From an archaeon (lineage in GTDB: Archaea > Thermoproteota > Nitrososphaeria > Nitrososphaerales > UBA183), in NCBI GenBank assembly GCA_021807225.1, contig JAKAPI010000002.1, positions 70,579-134,578 on the forward strand: 64,000 nucleotides of DNA. Direction: 5' to 3'. Shown here piece after piece: positions 1 to 7,785 of this stretch (the stretch's first letter is position 1; the number at the start of each line of letters is the position of its first letter). A program made the translations under genes and the position numbers. The notes beneath the pieces were generated by a model that had not been told where the DNA came from, made no database searches, and worked only from the letters and a program-made list of their open reading frames with translations.

Positions 1-321
1 ATCATGGACCACGGCCGGATCGTCGCCATGGGAACGACCGCGGACATCGAGTCCAAGTACGGGTCCGGCCAGAGGATGACCGTCAGGGCGAAGGACGACC
101 TCCTCAGGTACCTGAAGGAGAACACCAGGCTGGAAGTCAAGGGGGACGGGAGGGCGGTCACCGTCTTCCTCAGGGACAAGAGGGACGCCTTGGTGGCCCT
201 GGGGGCCATAGAGGAGTCCGGCGCTGAATGGGACGACCTGACTGTGAGGAGGGACAGGCTGGAGGACGTCTTCCTGCGCCTGGTCGGGGAGTCGGGCGCC
301 GAGGAGAAGGGGGACGAGTAG
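1..321 (+). CDS. ABC transporter ATP-binding subunit, C-terminal part
   Basis: The reading frame is open from the first base and ends at 319-321, so only about the last 106 residues are present. The opening IMDHGRIVAMGT is the D-loop/H-region end typical of drug- or polysaccharide-exporter ATPases (strand with conserved DHGR). The rest is the regulatory C-terminal extension seen in DrrA/CcmA-like ATPases, ending in a run of charged residues. The ABC-2 permease follows three bases later, so the two form an exporter operon. Walker motifs lie outside the window. The substrate cannot be told. Confidence 0.85.
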   Translation: MMDHGRIVAMGTTADIESKYGSGQRMTVRAKDDLLRYLKENTRLEVKGDGRAVTVFLRDKRDALVALGAIEESGAEWDDLTVRRDRLEDVFLRLVGESGAEEKGDE

Positions 322-323
322 CA

Positions 324-1448
324 GTGGCGTTCAGCGGCAGGAGGATGGTCGCGGAGCTGAAGGTCTACGCCAGAGGTAACCTCAGGAGCAGGGAGGGTTT
401 CTTCTTCACCCTCGTCTTCCCGATCATACTGATACTGCTCTTCGGAGCGATCTTCTCTGGCGGGGGCGCCAGTCAGGTCAGGGTGTACGCCCAGAACTTC
501 GACACCGGCCCCTCCGGGGCGATCTTCCTCAGCGAGTTGAACAGCACCTCGCACAACTGCAGCCAGACATACAACAACGGACTCTGCCTGATTATAATCC
601 CGAACAACCAGAACCTCTCGCAGTACCTGTCGTCGAAGTCGTCTTCAGACGGGATCGTCGTCCCCTCCGGGTTCAGCCTGGCCTACGCCACTAAGCAGCC
701 CATCAACGTGACCGTGTACGGCAACCCCGCATCGACCAGCAGCGCCATCGTCTCGGGCATCACCAGGGAGTTCGTCAGCTCCTTCAACTCCTACGGAGTC
801 AACGGGACCGCGAAGGTAGGGGTGACCCCGCAGACGGCGGTTTCGTCCTCGTACAAGTACATCGACTTCCTGGTGCCCGGGCTCATCGGGTTCGCGGCGC
901 TCACGAGCCCCATGTTCGCAATCACGAACTTGAGCTCGACCTACAGGCGCGACAAGGTGTTCAAGCTCCTCTCGCTCACGCCCCTCACCAAGACCGAGTG
1001 GCTGCTGTCGAAGATCATCTGGTACATCGGGACCACCTGTGTCTCCTTCGTTCTCATGTCCGCCGTCGGGGAGTTCGTGTTCGGCGCCCACATCGCGCTG
1101 AACTGGGGCATAGCAGTCTTCCTGGTCCTGGGCCCGTTCTTCTTCGTCTCGCTGGGGATGCTGGTCGGGACCGTGTCCAACAGCCCGGAGTCTGCGGCGG
1201 TCGTGGGGAACCTGGTAACCTTCCCCATGATGTTCCTTTCGGGGACCTTCTTCCCCGTGCAGTCGATGCCGATGTACCTGCAGGCCGTTGCCCACGTGCT
1301 GCCGCTGTACTACCTCATCGACGGGCTGGTCAACGTGATGATCTACGACAACTTCGCCGCCGCCTACTTCGACATGGGGCTGATGCTGGTGATTTCAGTC
1401 GTGACCTTCGCCCTGGCAGTCAGGTTCTTCCGCTGGCGCGAAGACTAG
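324..1448 (+). CDS. ABC-2 type transporter permease
   Basis: Membrane subunit of the exporter whose ATPase ends just upstream. One N-terminal membrane helix (FFFTLVFPIILILLFG) is followed by an extracellular loop of about 150 residues rich in Ser, Thr and Asn, then five or so helices in the C-terminal half (PGLIGFAALTSPMFAI, GPFFFVSLGMLVGTVS, MMFLSGTFFPVQSMP). This is the ABC2_membrane layout, and LSGTFFPV is a family hallmark. The start is unsure: GTG at 324 follows the upstream stop directly, while ATG at 345 is preceded by an AGGAGG that abuts it. The frame stays open further upstream, but that part overlaps the ATPase gene. Confidence 0.88.
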   Translation: MAFSGRRMVAELKVYARGNLRSREGFFFTLVFPIILILLFGAIFSGGGASQVRVYAQNFDTGPSGAIFLSELNSTSHNCSQTYNNGLCLIIIPNNQNLSQYLSSKSSSDGIVVPSGFSLAYATKQPINVTVYGNPASTSSAIVSGITREFVSSFNSYGVNGTAKVGVTPQTAVSSSYKYIDFLVPGLIGFAALTSPMFAITNLSSTYRRDKVFKLLSLTPLTKTEWLLSKIIWYIGTTCVSFVLMSAVGEFVFGAHIALNWGIAVFLVLGPFFFVSLGMLVGTVSNSPESAAVVGNLVTFPMMFLSGTFFPVQSMPMYLQAVAHVLPLYYLIDGLVNVMIYDNFAAAYFDMGLMLVISVVTFALAVRFFRWRED

Positions 1449-1834
1449 GCCTTCCCGTCTGCGCCATCGGGGCCAAGACCGTACTTCATCGCCGCCTGAG
1501 ACTGCAGCCCCCTGATCTCCCTGATCTGTCTGGCCATCCTCCTCCCGAAGGCCAGGTCCCTCAGACCGGCGTAGAGCCACATGAGCGAGACCGCCAGGCT
1601 GACCGCTCCCGCTGCCACGAGGCCTGGGTCGACAAGGTTGACGGTCTGGGTCGTTATCCCGAGCCAGTAGGGGAAGACTACGAGCTGGAGGAAGTAGTTG
1701 ACCGCAAAGTATGCCCCAGCTACAGTCGCTATGGCCGCGAGCAACGTGACTTTCCTTCCGCCCTTCTCCATGTGCCGGATGAACTCCTCCTGCATCTCTA
1801 TCATGGAGACATTGGGGTCCCTGTCTTCCGACAT
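1445..1834 (-). CDS. small two-helix membrane protein, unknown function
   Basis: About 129 residues. An acidic, charged N-terminus (SEDRDPNVSMIEMQEEFIRH) is followed by two hydrophobic helices (VTLLAAIATVAGAYFAVNYF and LVAAGAVSLAVSLMWLYAGL) and a basic cytoplasmic tail (RRMARQIREIRG). I chose the second methionine (1834) because a TATA-like box (GTTATAAG on this strand, 1858-1865) lies about 27 bp upstream, fitting a leaderless mRNA; the frame opens four codons earlier at 1846. It overlaps the permease end by 4 bp, tail to tail. The copy of the CACAA-TTG element just upstream of its TATA box suggests control by the winged-helix protein encoded next door. Confidence 0.6.
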   Translation of the reverse strand: MSEDRDPNVSMIEMQEEFIRHMEKGGRKVTLLAAIATVAGAYFAVNYFLQLVVFPYWLGITTQTVNLVDPGLVAAGAVSLAVSLMWLYAGLRDLAFGRRMARQIREIRGLQSQAAMKYGLGPDGADGKA

Positions 1835-1857
1835 GCCCAAGTTCAAACCCCCCGCGG

Positions 1858-1881
1858 CTTATAACACATGCTCACAACTTG
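1858..1881 (-). promoter_or_regulatory. promoter and operator-like element of the membrane protein gene
   Basis: A TATA-like box at 1858-1865 is followed upstream (1871-1881) by CTCACAACTTG. This repeats the core of the larger palindrome at 2181-2207 (CTCACAAGTTGTG). The shared core on both sides of the winged-helix gene is seen directly; that it binds this regulator is inferred. Confidence 0.45.
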
Positions 1882-1882
1882 T

Positions 1883-2146
1883 CTACTCCAAGGCTGAGAA
1901 GAGCATCTTGAGGCTTTGGTCTAGGTGGCCGAGGACCTCCATCCCCCTCGGGGTGATGGCGTACCTTTCATGCCCCTCGGACTGCTCGACCTGGACAAGG
2001 CCCCGCGCAGTCAACAGCCCCAGGTACTCGGGGAGTCTGTCGTAGGGGACGTTTGCGACCCGCGCCAGTCTGGTGGGGATCCGCGGCCCCGACGCCAGGG
2101 CCCGGAGCAGTTCCCAGCAGATGACCGTCGTGTCCCTATTTTTCAA
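1883..2146 (-). CDS. winged-helix DNA-binding regulator (87 aa)
   Basis: A compact winged-helix domain and nothing else: helix 1 VICWELLRALASG, helix-turn-helix IPTRLARVANVPYDRLPEYLGLLTARG, wing VQVEQSEGHERYAITPRG, then a C-terminal helix (HLDQSLKMLFSALE) that probably dimerises, as in small archaeal PadR/Sso10a-like regulators. The start is TTG at 2146; a TATA-like element at 2168-2177 lies about 26 bp upstream, so the mRNA is probably leaderless. The palindrome at 2181-2207 sits directly upstream of that box and between this gene and the divergent gene at 2248, so autoregulation and control of both sides is likely. Targets and inducer are unknown. Confidence 0.75.
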   Translation of the reverse strand: MKNRDTTVICWELLRALASGPRIPTRLARVANVPYDRLPEYLGLLTARGLVQVEQSEGHERYAITPRGMEVLGHLDQSLKMLFSALE

Positions 2147-2167
2147 CCGCCCTCAGCATGAAACGGG

Positions 2168-2227
2168 CTGATATGAACAAGTTGAGCTCACAAGTTGTGT
2201 GCTCAACATGTGCGTCAGTGCCTTAAG
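2168..2227. promoter_or_regulatory. divergent promoter with a 27-bp near-perfect palindrome
   Basis: The palindrome occupies 2181-2207: arms GTTGAGCtCACAA and TTGTGtGCTCAAC around a central G, with a single mismatch pair. It is flanked by a TATA-like box for the minus-strand regulator (2168-2177) and one for the plus-strand gene (CTTAAG near 2220-2226). Each box lies 25-28 bp from its start codon. This arrangement fits an operator controlling both directions. Confidence 0.7.
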
Positions 2228-2247
2228 CAAAACAACCTCGCATAGAC

Positions 2248-3480
2248 ATGATGAACGAAACGACGGGTCCGGGTTGGCTCGGCTACGCCCTCGACAGGGC
2301 GCGAGGGCGCGTGAGAGTCGGGGAGCTCGGGGACCGGGTGCTCCTACTCGGGCGGGAGTCGGGGCTCCTCTCGACGCTCTTCGCCTACGCCGGAGCGGAG
2401 GCGGGGCTGAGGTTCGCAATACTCGACGTCGACGGCTCGATCTCTCCAGATGTCCACGGCTACTTCAGGCCCTTCGACTACCGTTCCATGCTCTACGAGG
2501 CGTTTCACCTCGAGGGGGACGACGCCATGCACGGCCAGTTGGTCGCGTCAGCCTACGCCGCTGCCCTCGACCTCACCCCAGAGGAGGAGGCTATCCTCTC
2601 CGCTGCCCTCCAGAAGCTCTCGGAGCAGAACGACCTTGCGACCCCTTCCGCCCTCTACGACGTCGTCGGGGCCATCGAAGGGTTCAGAGGGTTCTACGTG
2701 GACAAACTGAAGGGGAGGATAGGCGCCCTGAGGCACCTCGACACGACGCGGGTCGACGGATTCGACGAGCTGATGCGCGGGGGGTGCTTGGTGAGCTTCG
2801 CGTCTGCTCCGTATCCTCTGGCATCTGAACTCGCCGCCGGCCTCTACGTCGCGAAGGTCCTCCACCTCATCGAGTCGTCGTCCGGCCGCCCCGACACGCT
2901 CCTCATCACCGGGGCCCACCGCCTCTTCAGGAACCTCTCGCGCTTCCAGCACGCGGGGAGGCTCATGGCGCACCTGCTGGAGGCGCAGCTCCCACTCGTC
3001 CTCTCCTCGCCGGTGCCCGCCCTGCTGAACGACAGCGTAGTGGAGTCGATGCCTGTCAGGGTGTACTCCAGCGAGGCCTGGAACGCCCGTAAGACTTGGA
3101 AGCAGGCTGCCGCCCTCGCCCACGCCTACGTCGCGTGCGACGACAGGTCCGGCAACACCACGGCGTTCGTCCCGCGCTTCATCAGGCCAATGCCGTCGTC
3201 CGGCGGGATTGCGCTTCGCCTCCCGCCTACCAGAGCCAGCCCCGAGCTCACCAGGACCATCCTCGAAGAGATATCGAGGTTCGACTCCGCGAACCGCCAA
3301 TCGGTCATCTCCTACCTCTCACCTCAGTTCCTGGCCGCTGACGTCGGTGCCGAGGTCGACAGGCTGCACTCGGAAGGGCACCTGCTCATGGAGCCCAAGC
3401 AGGACGGGAGCGGCCCGAAGGTCCTGGCTTTCACGCTTACCGAGTCCGGCAGGAGACTACTCAGGGAGCTGAGCGGGTGA
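2248..3480 (+). CDS. degenerate HerA/VirB4-like ATPase with C-terminal winged helix
   Basis: 410 residues. The order of elements resembles HerA/FtsK-type ATPases: RVLLLGRESGLLST stands where a Walker A would be but lacks the GKS/T, it is followed by a strand FAILDVDGS, and PDTLLITGAHRLFRNLSRF matches a DEAHR Walker B in which D and E are replaced. The last 90 residues (ILEEISRFDSANRQ... LLMEPKQDGS) look like a winged helix. So it is probably a non-hydrolysing scaffold or partner. A TATA-like box 25 bp upstream suggests a leaderless transcript starting at ATG 2248 or 2251. It overlaps the RecA-like gene (GTGATGG), so the two are translationally coupled. The family assignment is my inference from pattern only. 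Confidence 0.5.
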   Translation: MMNETTGPGWLGYALDRARGRVRVGELGDRVLLLGRESGLLSTLFAYAGAEAGLRFAILDVDGSISPDVHGYFRPFDYRSMLYEAFHLEGDDAMHGQLVASAYAAALDLTPEEEAILSAALQKLSEQNDLATPSALYDVVGAIEGFRGFYVDKLKGRIGALRHLDTTRVDGFDELMRGGCLVSFASAPYPLASELAAGLYVAKVLHLIESSSGRPDTLLITGAHRLFRNLSRFQHAGRLMAHLLEAQLPLVLSSPVPALLNDSVVESMPVRVYSSEAWNARKTWKQAAALAHAYVACDDRSGNTTAFVPRFIRPMPSSGGIALRLPPTRASPELTRTILEEISRFDSANRQSVISYLSPQFLAADVGAEVDRLHSEGHLLMEPKQDGSGPKVLAFTLTESGRRLLRELSG

Positions 3481-4487
3481 TGGAGCACCTGAAGACCGAC
3501 TGCGCGGCGGTGGACATGCTTACCGACGGCGGCCTGGCGACCGGTACCATAACTCAGATATTCGGAGAGAAGGCTCTCGGAAAGAGCATCATCTCCTTCC
3601 AGGCCGGCTGCTCGGTTGCCGCATCCGGCGGGAGCGCGATCATACTGGACACCGAGCAGTCCTATTCCAGCTACCTCGTCCCCTACTGGCGCGACAGGAT
3701 GACGAAGCGCTTCGCCAAGGAGTTCAGCGTAGCAGAGGTGAGGCTGGCGAGGGCCCCCAAGGTCTCGGCGAAGCGCAAGCCTGTGACCAGAGGGCAGCTC
3801 ATCACGGCAGTCGACGCCGCCCTGAGCCACCTCGGCGTGTCGTACACCGACGCCCACCTCAGCGCTGTAGCCGACATCTTCTCTCCCGACTTCTCCGTTG
3901 AGCTCCCGCCCCCGGGACCCTCTGTCATGATCTTCCAAACTCCGGAGGTGGTGGACCTGCTGAACCTCCACGGCATAGACGCCGCCAGGGAGGTCTCCAG
4001 CGGCGGGCGGGTGGAGCTAAAGATGAGGCAGACCCCGACCTACCAGTCCGCCCTCCACCACATAATCCGCGAGACGGGGGCGAAGCTCCTGGTCTATGAC
4101 TCCATCTCCGCCCCTTTCAAGTCCGCCTTCCCCAGCACCCAGGACCTGCCCGCCCGGAGCGCAGGCCTCGCCATGCTCCTTGCCCACGCCCAGAGGCTCT
4201 GCGTCGAGTTCGGGATCGCGGTCCTCGTCACCAGCCACGTGTCCATCGACCCCATCAACCCCTGGGACAGGATCCCCTACGGCGGGGTGATCCTGGGCCA
4301 CGACGCCAAGTTCTCGCTGGAGCTCACGAAGTCAACGGCTTCGAGGAACAAGGACCGGGGCCCCGAAGCAGTCAACCCCGACGACAGGGAGGCGAGCACC
4401 AAGGCGTTCTGGGCCGCAAGGCATCCGGCCCTGGAGGAGTACACCCGCTTTGCCTACGCCCGCCAGGATGGGGAAGGGTTCCACTGA
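3477..4487 (+). CDS. RecA/RadB-family ATPase
   Basis: 336 residues with a RecA fold: GIxxIFGEKALGKS-like Walker A at residues 24-38, a strand SAIILDTEQS (the E after it is the usual catalytic glutamate region), Walker B KLLVYDSISAPF, and a strand IAVLVTSHVS followed by PYGGVILGHDAKFSLEL, as in RadB and RadA. No N-terminal helix-hairpin-helix domain is present, so it is RadB-like in layout. Unusually, about 100 residues lie between the first strand and Walker B, including a proline-rich segment. The gene starts at GTG 3477 inside the stop region of the preceding gene and ends with a TGATG overlap into the membrane gene. Likely role: DNA or RNA transactions with the neighbouring degenerate ATPase and helicase; the role is inferred. 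Confidence 0.65.
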   Translation: MMEHLKTDCAAVDMLTDGGLATGTITQIFGEKALGKSIISFQAGCSVAASGGSAIILDTEQSYSSYLVPYWRDRMTKRFAKEFSVAEVRLARAPKVSAKRKPVTRGQLITAVDAALSHLGVSYTDAHLSAVADIFSPDFSVELPPPGPSVMIFQTPEVVDLLNLHGIDAAREVSSGGRVELKMRQTPTYQSALHHIIRETGAKLLVYDSISAPFKSAFPSTQDLPARSAGLAMLLAHAQRLCVEFGIAVLVTSHVSIDPINPWDRIPYGGVILGHDAKFSLELTKSTASRNKDRGPEAVNPDDREASTKAFWAARHPALEEYTRFAYARQDGEGFH

Positions 4488-5527
4488 TGGGGTGGGTCCT
4501 GAGGTCGCTCGCCGCGCTGGTGGGGGCCGCTGCGCTCGGGTTCGGCGCCTGGCCCGTCGCCCTCCTCGCCTTCGCCTGCCTCGTCCTGTCGTTCCGGAGA
4601 CCTGGCGCACGACGGCCGAACACCCACGAGCAGGGGGTGCTGCCGAGACCGGGGCGCCCCTGGGGTCGCTACGCCCTGGCAGGAGCGCTGTTCCTGCTGG
4701 CGCTGGCAGCCCTGCATGCTGGGGGAACCTTCTCGCCCATCCTCTTGTCGTCGTGCTCGCTCGCCGTGCTCCTCTGGCCGGCAGCCACGAGGAACGGCAT
4801 CGCCACCGGGGTCGTACCAGAGCCGGAGTCGATCCTGCTGCGCAGCGCCCTCTTCCCCTTCCGATGGCACGCTCTCGCCGAAGTCAAGCTCGAATCGCAG
4901 GGCCAGGCGAGGGGGGTCGCCGCGCTGGACGGCATGCTCCTCGTCTTCGCGGGGAAGGCCCCTTCGGCGTTCCAGGTCGTGAGCGTCTATGCCCTCAGCC
5001 ACAACGACGCCGAGGAGAAGGTGGTCAGGGCTCTGCGGAAGGAGTCCAGGCTGCTCTCACAGCGGGGCGCCCACCTGCTCCCCCTTGACAGCCTCGACGC
5101 CAGCCTGAAGCTGTCCCTCGCCCTCGACCGCCTGGACATAGGGACCGAAGACCTCAAGGCGGTCTCCGGACTCCCCTTCGACGTCTTCGCCCTCAAAGTC
5201 AAGGATGGCCTCGTCGTCGCCCACCGGGCTTTCAGGGTCTCCGGGCCCTCGGGCCAAGCCTCTGTCCCGCCGCCGGACCTTGCAGGCTCGAGGCGGCCCC
5301 TGCTCGCCGAAGTGGTCGAGAAGGTGGGAGAGAGGCACGGCTGGCCCATGCCTGACGAATACTCCTCCTTCCTAGCTTCCATGGACGCGTCGAGGTCCGA
5401 GCCTCTGGTCGATAGGTTCCGCACGAAGGGGGGCGACGCCAGGAAGCTCGCGGTCGAGGCACCGGGAGGGGCAGAGGTCACCCTGAGCAGGGCGCAGCTC
5501 AGGGCGGTGGCCAGGGTCTACTGCTGA
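4487..5527 (+). CDS. membrane-anchored protein, unknown function
   Basis: 346 residues. Three hydrophobic segments fill roughly the first 105 residues (SLAALVGAAALGFGAWPVAL, YALAGALFLLALAALHAGG, ILLSSCSLAVLLWP). The remaining 240 residues are soluble, probably cytoplasmic, with mixed alpha/beta character and no motif I recognise. The start ATG overlaps the stop of the RecA-like gene, so it belongs to the same coupled operon. It could tether the two ATPase-fold proteins to the membrane; that is speculation from context. Confidence 0.55.
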   Translation: MGWVLRSLAALVGAAALGFGAWPVALLAFACLVLSFRRPGARRPNTHEQGVLPRPGRPWGRYALAGALFLLALAALHAGGTFSPILLSSCSLAVLLWPAATRNGIATGVVPEPESILLRSALFPFRWHALAEVKLESQGQARGVAALDGMLLVFAGKAPSAFQVVSVYALSHNDAEEKVVRALRKESRLLSQRGAHLLPLDSLDASLKLSLALDRLDIGTEDLKAVSGLPFDVFALKVKDGLVVAHRAFRVSGPSGQASVPPPDLAGSRRPLLAEVVEKVGERHGWPMPDEYSSFLASMDASRSEPLVDRFRTKGGDARKLAVEAPGGAEVTLSRAQLRAVARVYC

Positions 5528-5625
5528 TCCCGGGACGGCGCCAGGCAGGAGAGCTCTCGGGCACGGCCTGGACTGGTGTGTCTATGTTCAAATCGGTGTG
5601 ATATCGGCCCGTCCCTGAAGCCAAG

Positions 5626-7467
5626 TTGACCGGGGTCGGAATCGACGACTCGCTGGAGACCGTCGTACCTGAGGAGGGGGAAGAGCAGCGCCACCTTCGG
5701 AGGACTCCGCCCGCCGACCTCCCGATCTTCTCCATCCTCGACTCTATAGACTTCGACGACCACTTCGTCCTCCTGGGCGAGGTGGGGACTGGGAAGAGCA
5801 CGGTGGTCCCGATACACGAGTTCGAAAAGTCTGGGAGGACCAGGAACGTCATAATCCGGGAGCCGTCGAGGGCCTCCTGCAACGCCCTCTACTACTCGCT
5901 GGAGGCCCTGCACCCCGAGGTCAAGGGGGACCTGGCCATCATAACGAAGGACACGAAGGTAAACGTCGAAGGCAAGATCAAGATCGTCACAGACGGAGTC
6001 CTGATCCGGATGCTCGCCGACCGCTCGGTCAGCGACACCTCGATCTACTTCGACGAAAGCCACCAGATGTCCTCGCAGCTGGAGCTTTGCATGTCTCTCG
6101 CGAAGAACGACGAGGCGGAGGCGAAGAACCTGTTCAGGGTGATGAGCGCCACCATCGACCCCAGGGAGTTCCTCCGCTTCATGGGGATCACCAAGCTCCA
6201 CTCCGTCAGCGGCAGGAGGTTCCCGGTGAACGTCGAGGTCGAGCTTGTGCGGGACTTGGACGCCATGTTCGACACCCTGTCGAGATACCTCTACACCCAG
6301 CCCAGGGACGAATCCTGGCTCGTCTTCCTGCCGACAAGGCGCCTAGTGGAGAAGTACGCGGGGAGCTATGGCGGAGTGTACATCCACGGCGGGCTCGAAG
6401 GCACGGAAGTCAACAAGATCCAGCGGAGGGCCGAGAAGGACAGGAACCTGAAGATCTTCGCGACGAACGTCATAGCTTCGTCGGTGAACATCTACGTCGA
6501 CAACGTCCTGATATTCAACGACGTGATCAATTCGAAGGACAGGCTGGGGCAGAAGACCCTCAGGTACGGCAAGCTCGACAACAACTCTCTCCTCCAAATG
6601 ATGGGGAGGGTCGGCCGCTTCAAGCCCGGGCGCGCGGTGATCCTCACCGACTCCCCGGTCCCCCGGAAGATAGACCCGACACCCGTCCGCAAGTCGCTCG
6701 AGACCGAGACCCCCTTCGACCTCGTCCTGCTGCTGTCGAAGTATGGCCTAGACCTCTCGAACCTCGAGTTCATGTCCAGGGTGAACCACAGCGAGGTGGC
6801 GTTCGCCGCGGACTGGCTCACCAGCATAGGGGCGATCGAGCACCGTCCCCGCAGGATAACGAGGAAGGGTCTCCTGATGAGCGAGATCCCTTACGAGCCT
6901 GACTTTGCCCACATGATCTCTGACGCCCTGACCTCGGGGGACTACCCGGTGAGCGGGTTCCTGCTGGCCGCCGGCGCCTTCGGGGACTCGCTCAACCACG
7001 CATACAAGACAGACTTCGAGCCCGTCGCCCGCAACTTCCTCTACGGCCTCGACAGGTCCAACGAGCTGAACATCAAGGCGCACCTCCTGAAGAGCTATTC
7101 CGAGGACGCGTCGGGCTCGTTCAGGGCGAAGCTGGCTGCCAACGGGATCTTCCCTCGCTTCGTAGAAGAGGCCTGGAAGAACTACGAGGCCGCCGTAGAT
7201 TCCCTGAACGACCTCCTCCTCGCCTCGAAGTCCCAGCCCATCGCGAAAGATGTCGTCGTCGACCCCGACATAGGCCGCCTCGAGGGGTTCCTGTCAGATT
7301 GTCTCTCCTTCGAACGGTACAACCTGCGCGACAAGGGGAACTACGACCTGAGAAGCCTGAACATCGAGGACCGGTTCTACGCTAGGAGCGTGACTGTCAA
7401 TCTGAGGAAGATACTTTTCGACGTTGTCGCCCCGAGGCCGAGGGGGCGCGGCCGAAGGCACCGCTGA
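5626..7467 (+). CDS. DEAH-type superfamily 2 helicase
   Basis: 613 residues. Motif I is GEVGTGKSTVVP at about residues 50-61, motif II is FDESHQ (a DExH box), motif III is MSATI, and the second RecA domain has FLPTRR, TNVIASSVNIYVDNV and the QMMGRVGRFKPG motif VI with its arginine fingers. The layout, including VTDGVLIRML, is that of the HrpA/Prp/NS3 group of 3'-5' RNA helicases. The C-terminal 230 residues are a helical domain instead of the HA2/OB domains of Prp proteins. The start is TTG 5626, with a TATA-like TGATATC about 24 bp upstream. It is 98 bp from the membrane gene, so it may be co-regulated with the operon or separate. Confidence 0.78.
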   Translation: MTGVGIDDSLETVVPEEGEEQRHLRRTPPADLPIFSILDSIDFDDHFVLLGEVGTGKSTVVPIHEFEKSGRTRNVIIREPSRASCNALYYSLEALHPEVKGDLAIITKDTKVNVEGKIKIVTDGVLIRMLADRSVSDTSIYFDESHQMSSQLELCMSLAKNDEAEAKNLFRVMSATIDPREFLRFMGITKLHSVSGRRFPVNVEVELVRDLDAMFDTLSRYLYTQPRDESWLVFLPTRRLVEKYAGSYGGVYIHGGLEGTEVNKIQRRAEKDRNLKIFATNVIASSVNIYVDNVLIFNDVINSKDRLGQKTLRYGKLDNNSLLQMMGRVGRFKPGRAVILTDSPVPRKIDPTPVRKSLETETPFDLVLLLSKYGLDLSNLEFMSRVNHSEVAFAADWLTSIGAIEHRPRRITRKGLLMSEIPYEPDFAHMISDALTSGDYPVSGFLLAAGAFGDSLNHAYKTDFEPVARNFLYGLDRSNELNIKAHLLKSYSEDASGSFRAKLAANGIFPRFVEEAWKNYEAAVDSLNDLLLASKSQPIAKDVVVDPDIGRLEGFLSDCLSFERYNLRDKGNYDLRSLNIEDRFYARSVTVNLRKILFDVVAPRPRGRGRRHR

Positions 7468-7785
7468 GCGGCCCAGAGTTCCCCTGCCCCGCCCTCGACA
7501 CCCATCCCGTCGCCCCAGGTACGGGGCTCGACCTGGCCCAAGTCACATCCGCCTCCGAGGGGACGAGCCCCGCACAAGGGCCTCCATGGCGGCGTCACAG
7601 AGGCCCTGGCAGAGGGCCGGGTGAAGCAGGCGCTCGCGCAAAGGAAGCCCCGGGTCCAGAGCCGTCCTTTCCTGTCCCCCGCCCCCCGCGCCCTTCCCCC
7701 GACGACGATGGCACATGCGACCCGGGGACGACGAAAAGGTTCATAACCCGACTCCGAAGGGTCGTTTCAAAGGTCGCCAAAGGTC
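7468..7785. other. intergenic stretch before EF-2
   Basis: This GC-rich stretch holds no convincing gene. Near its 3' end a TATA-like TTCATAAC (7741-7748) lies about 40 bp before the EF-2 start and is the likely EF-2 promoter, giving a short leader. Confidence 0.5.

Noticed and set aside
2248..7467. a HerA-NurA DNA end-resection operon
   Set aside because: No NurA-like nuclease and no Mre11/Rad50 genes are present, and the HerA-like protein lacks catalytic motifs.
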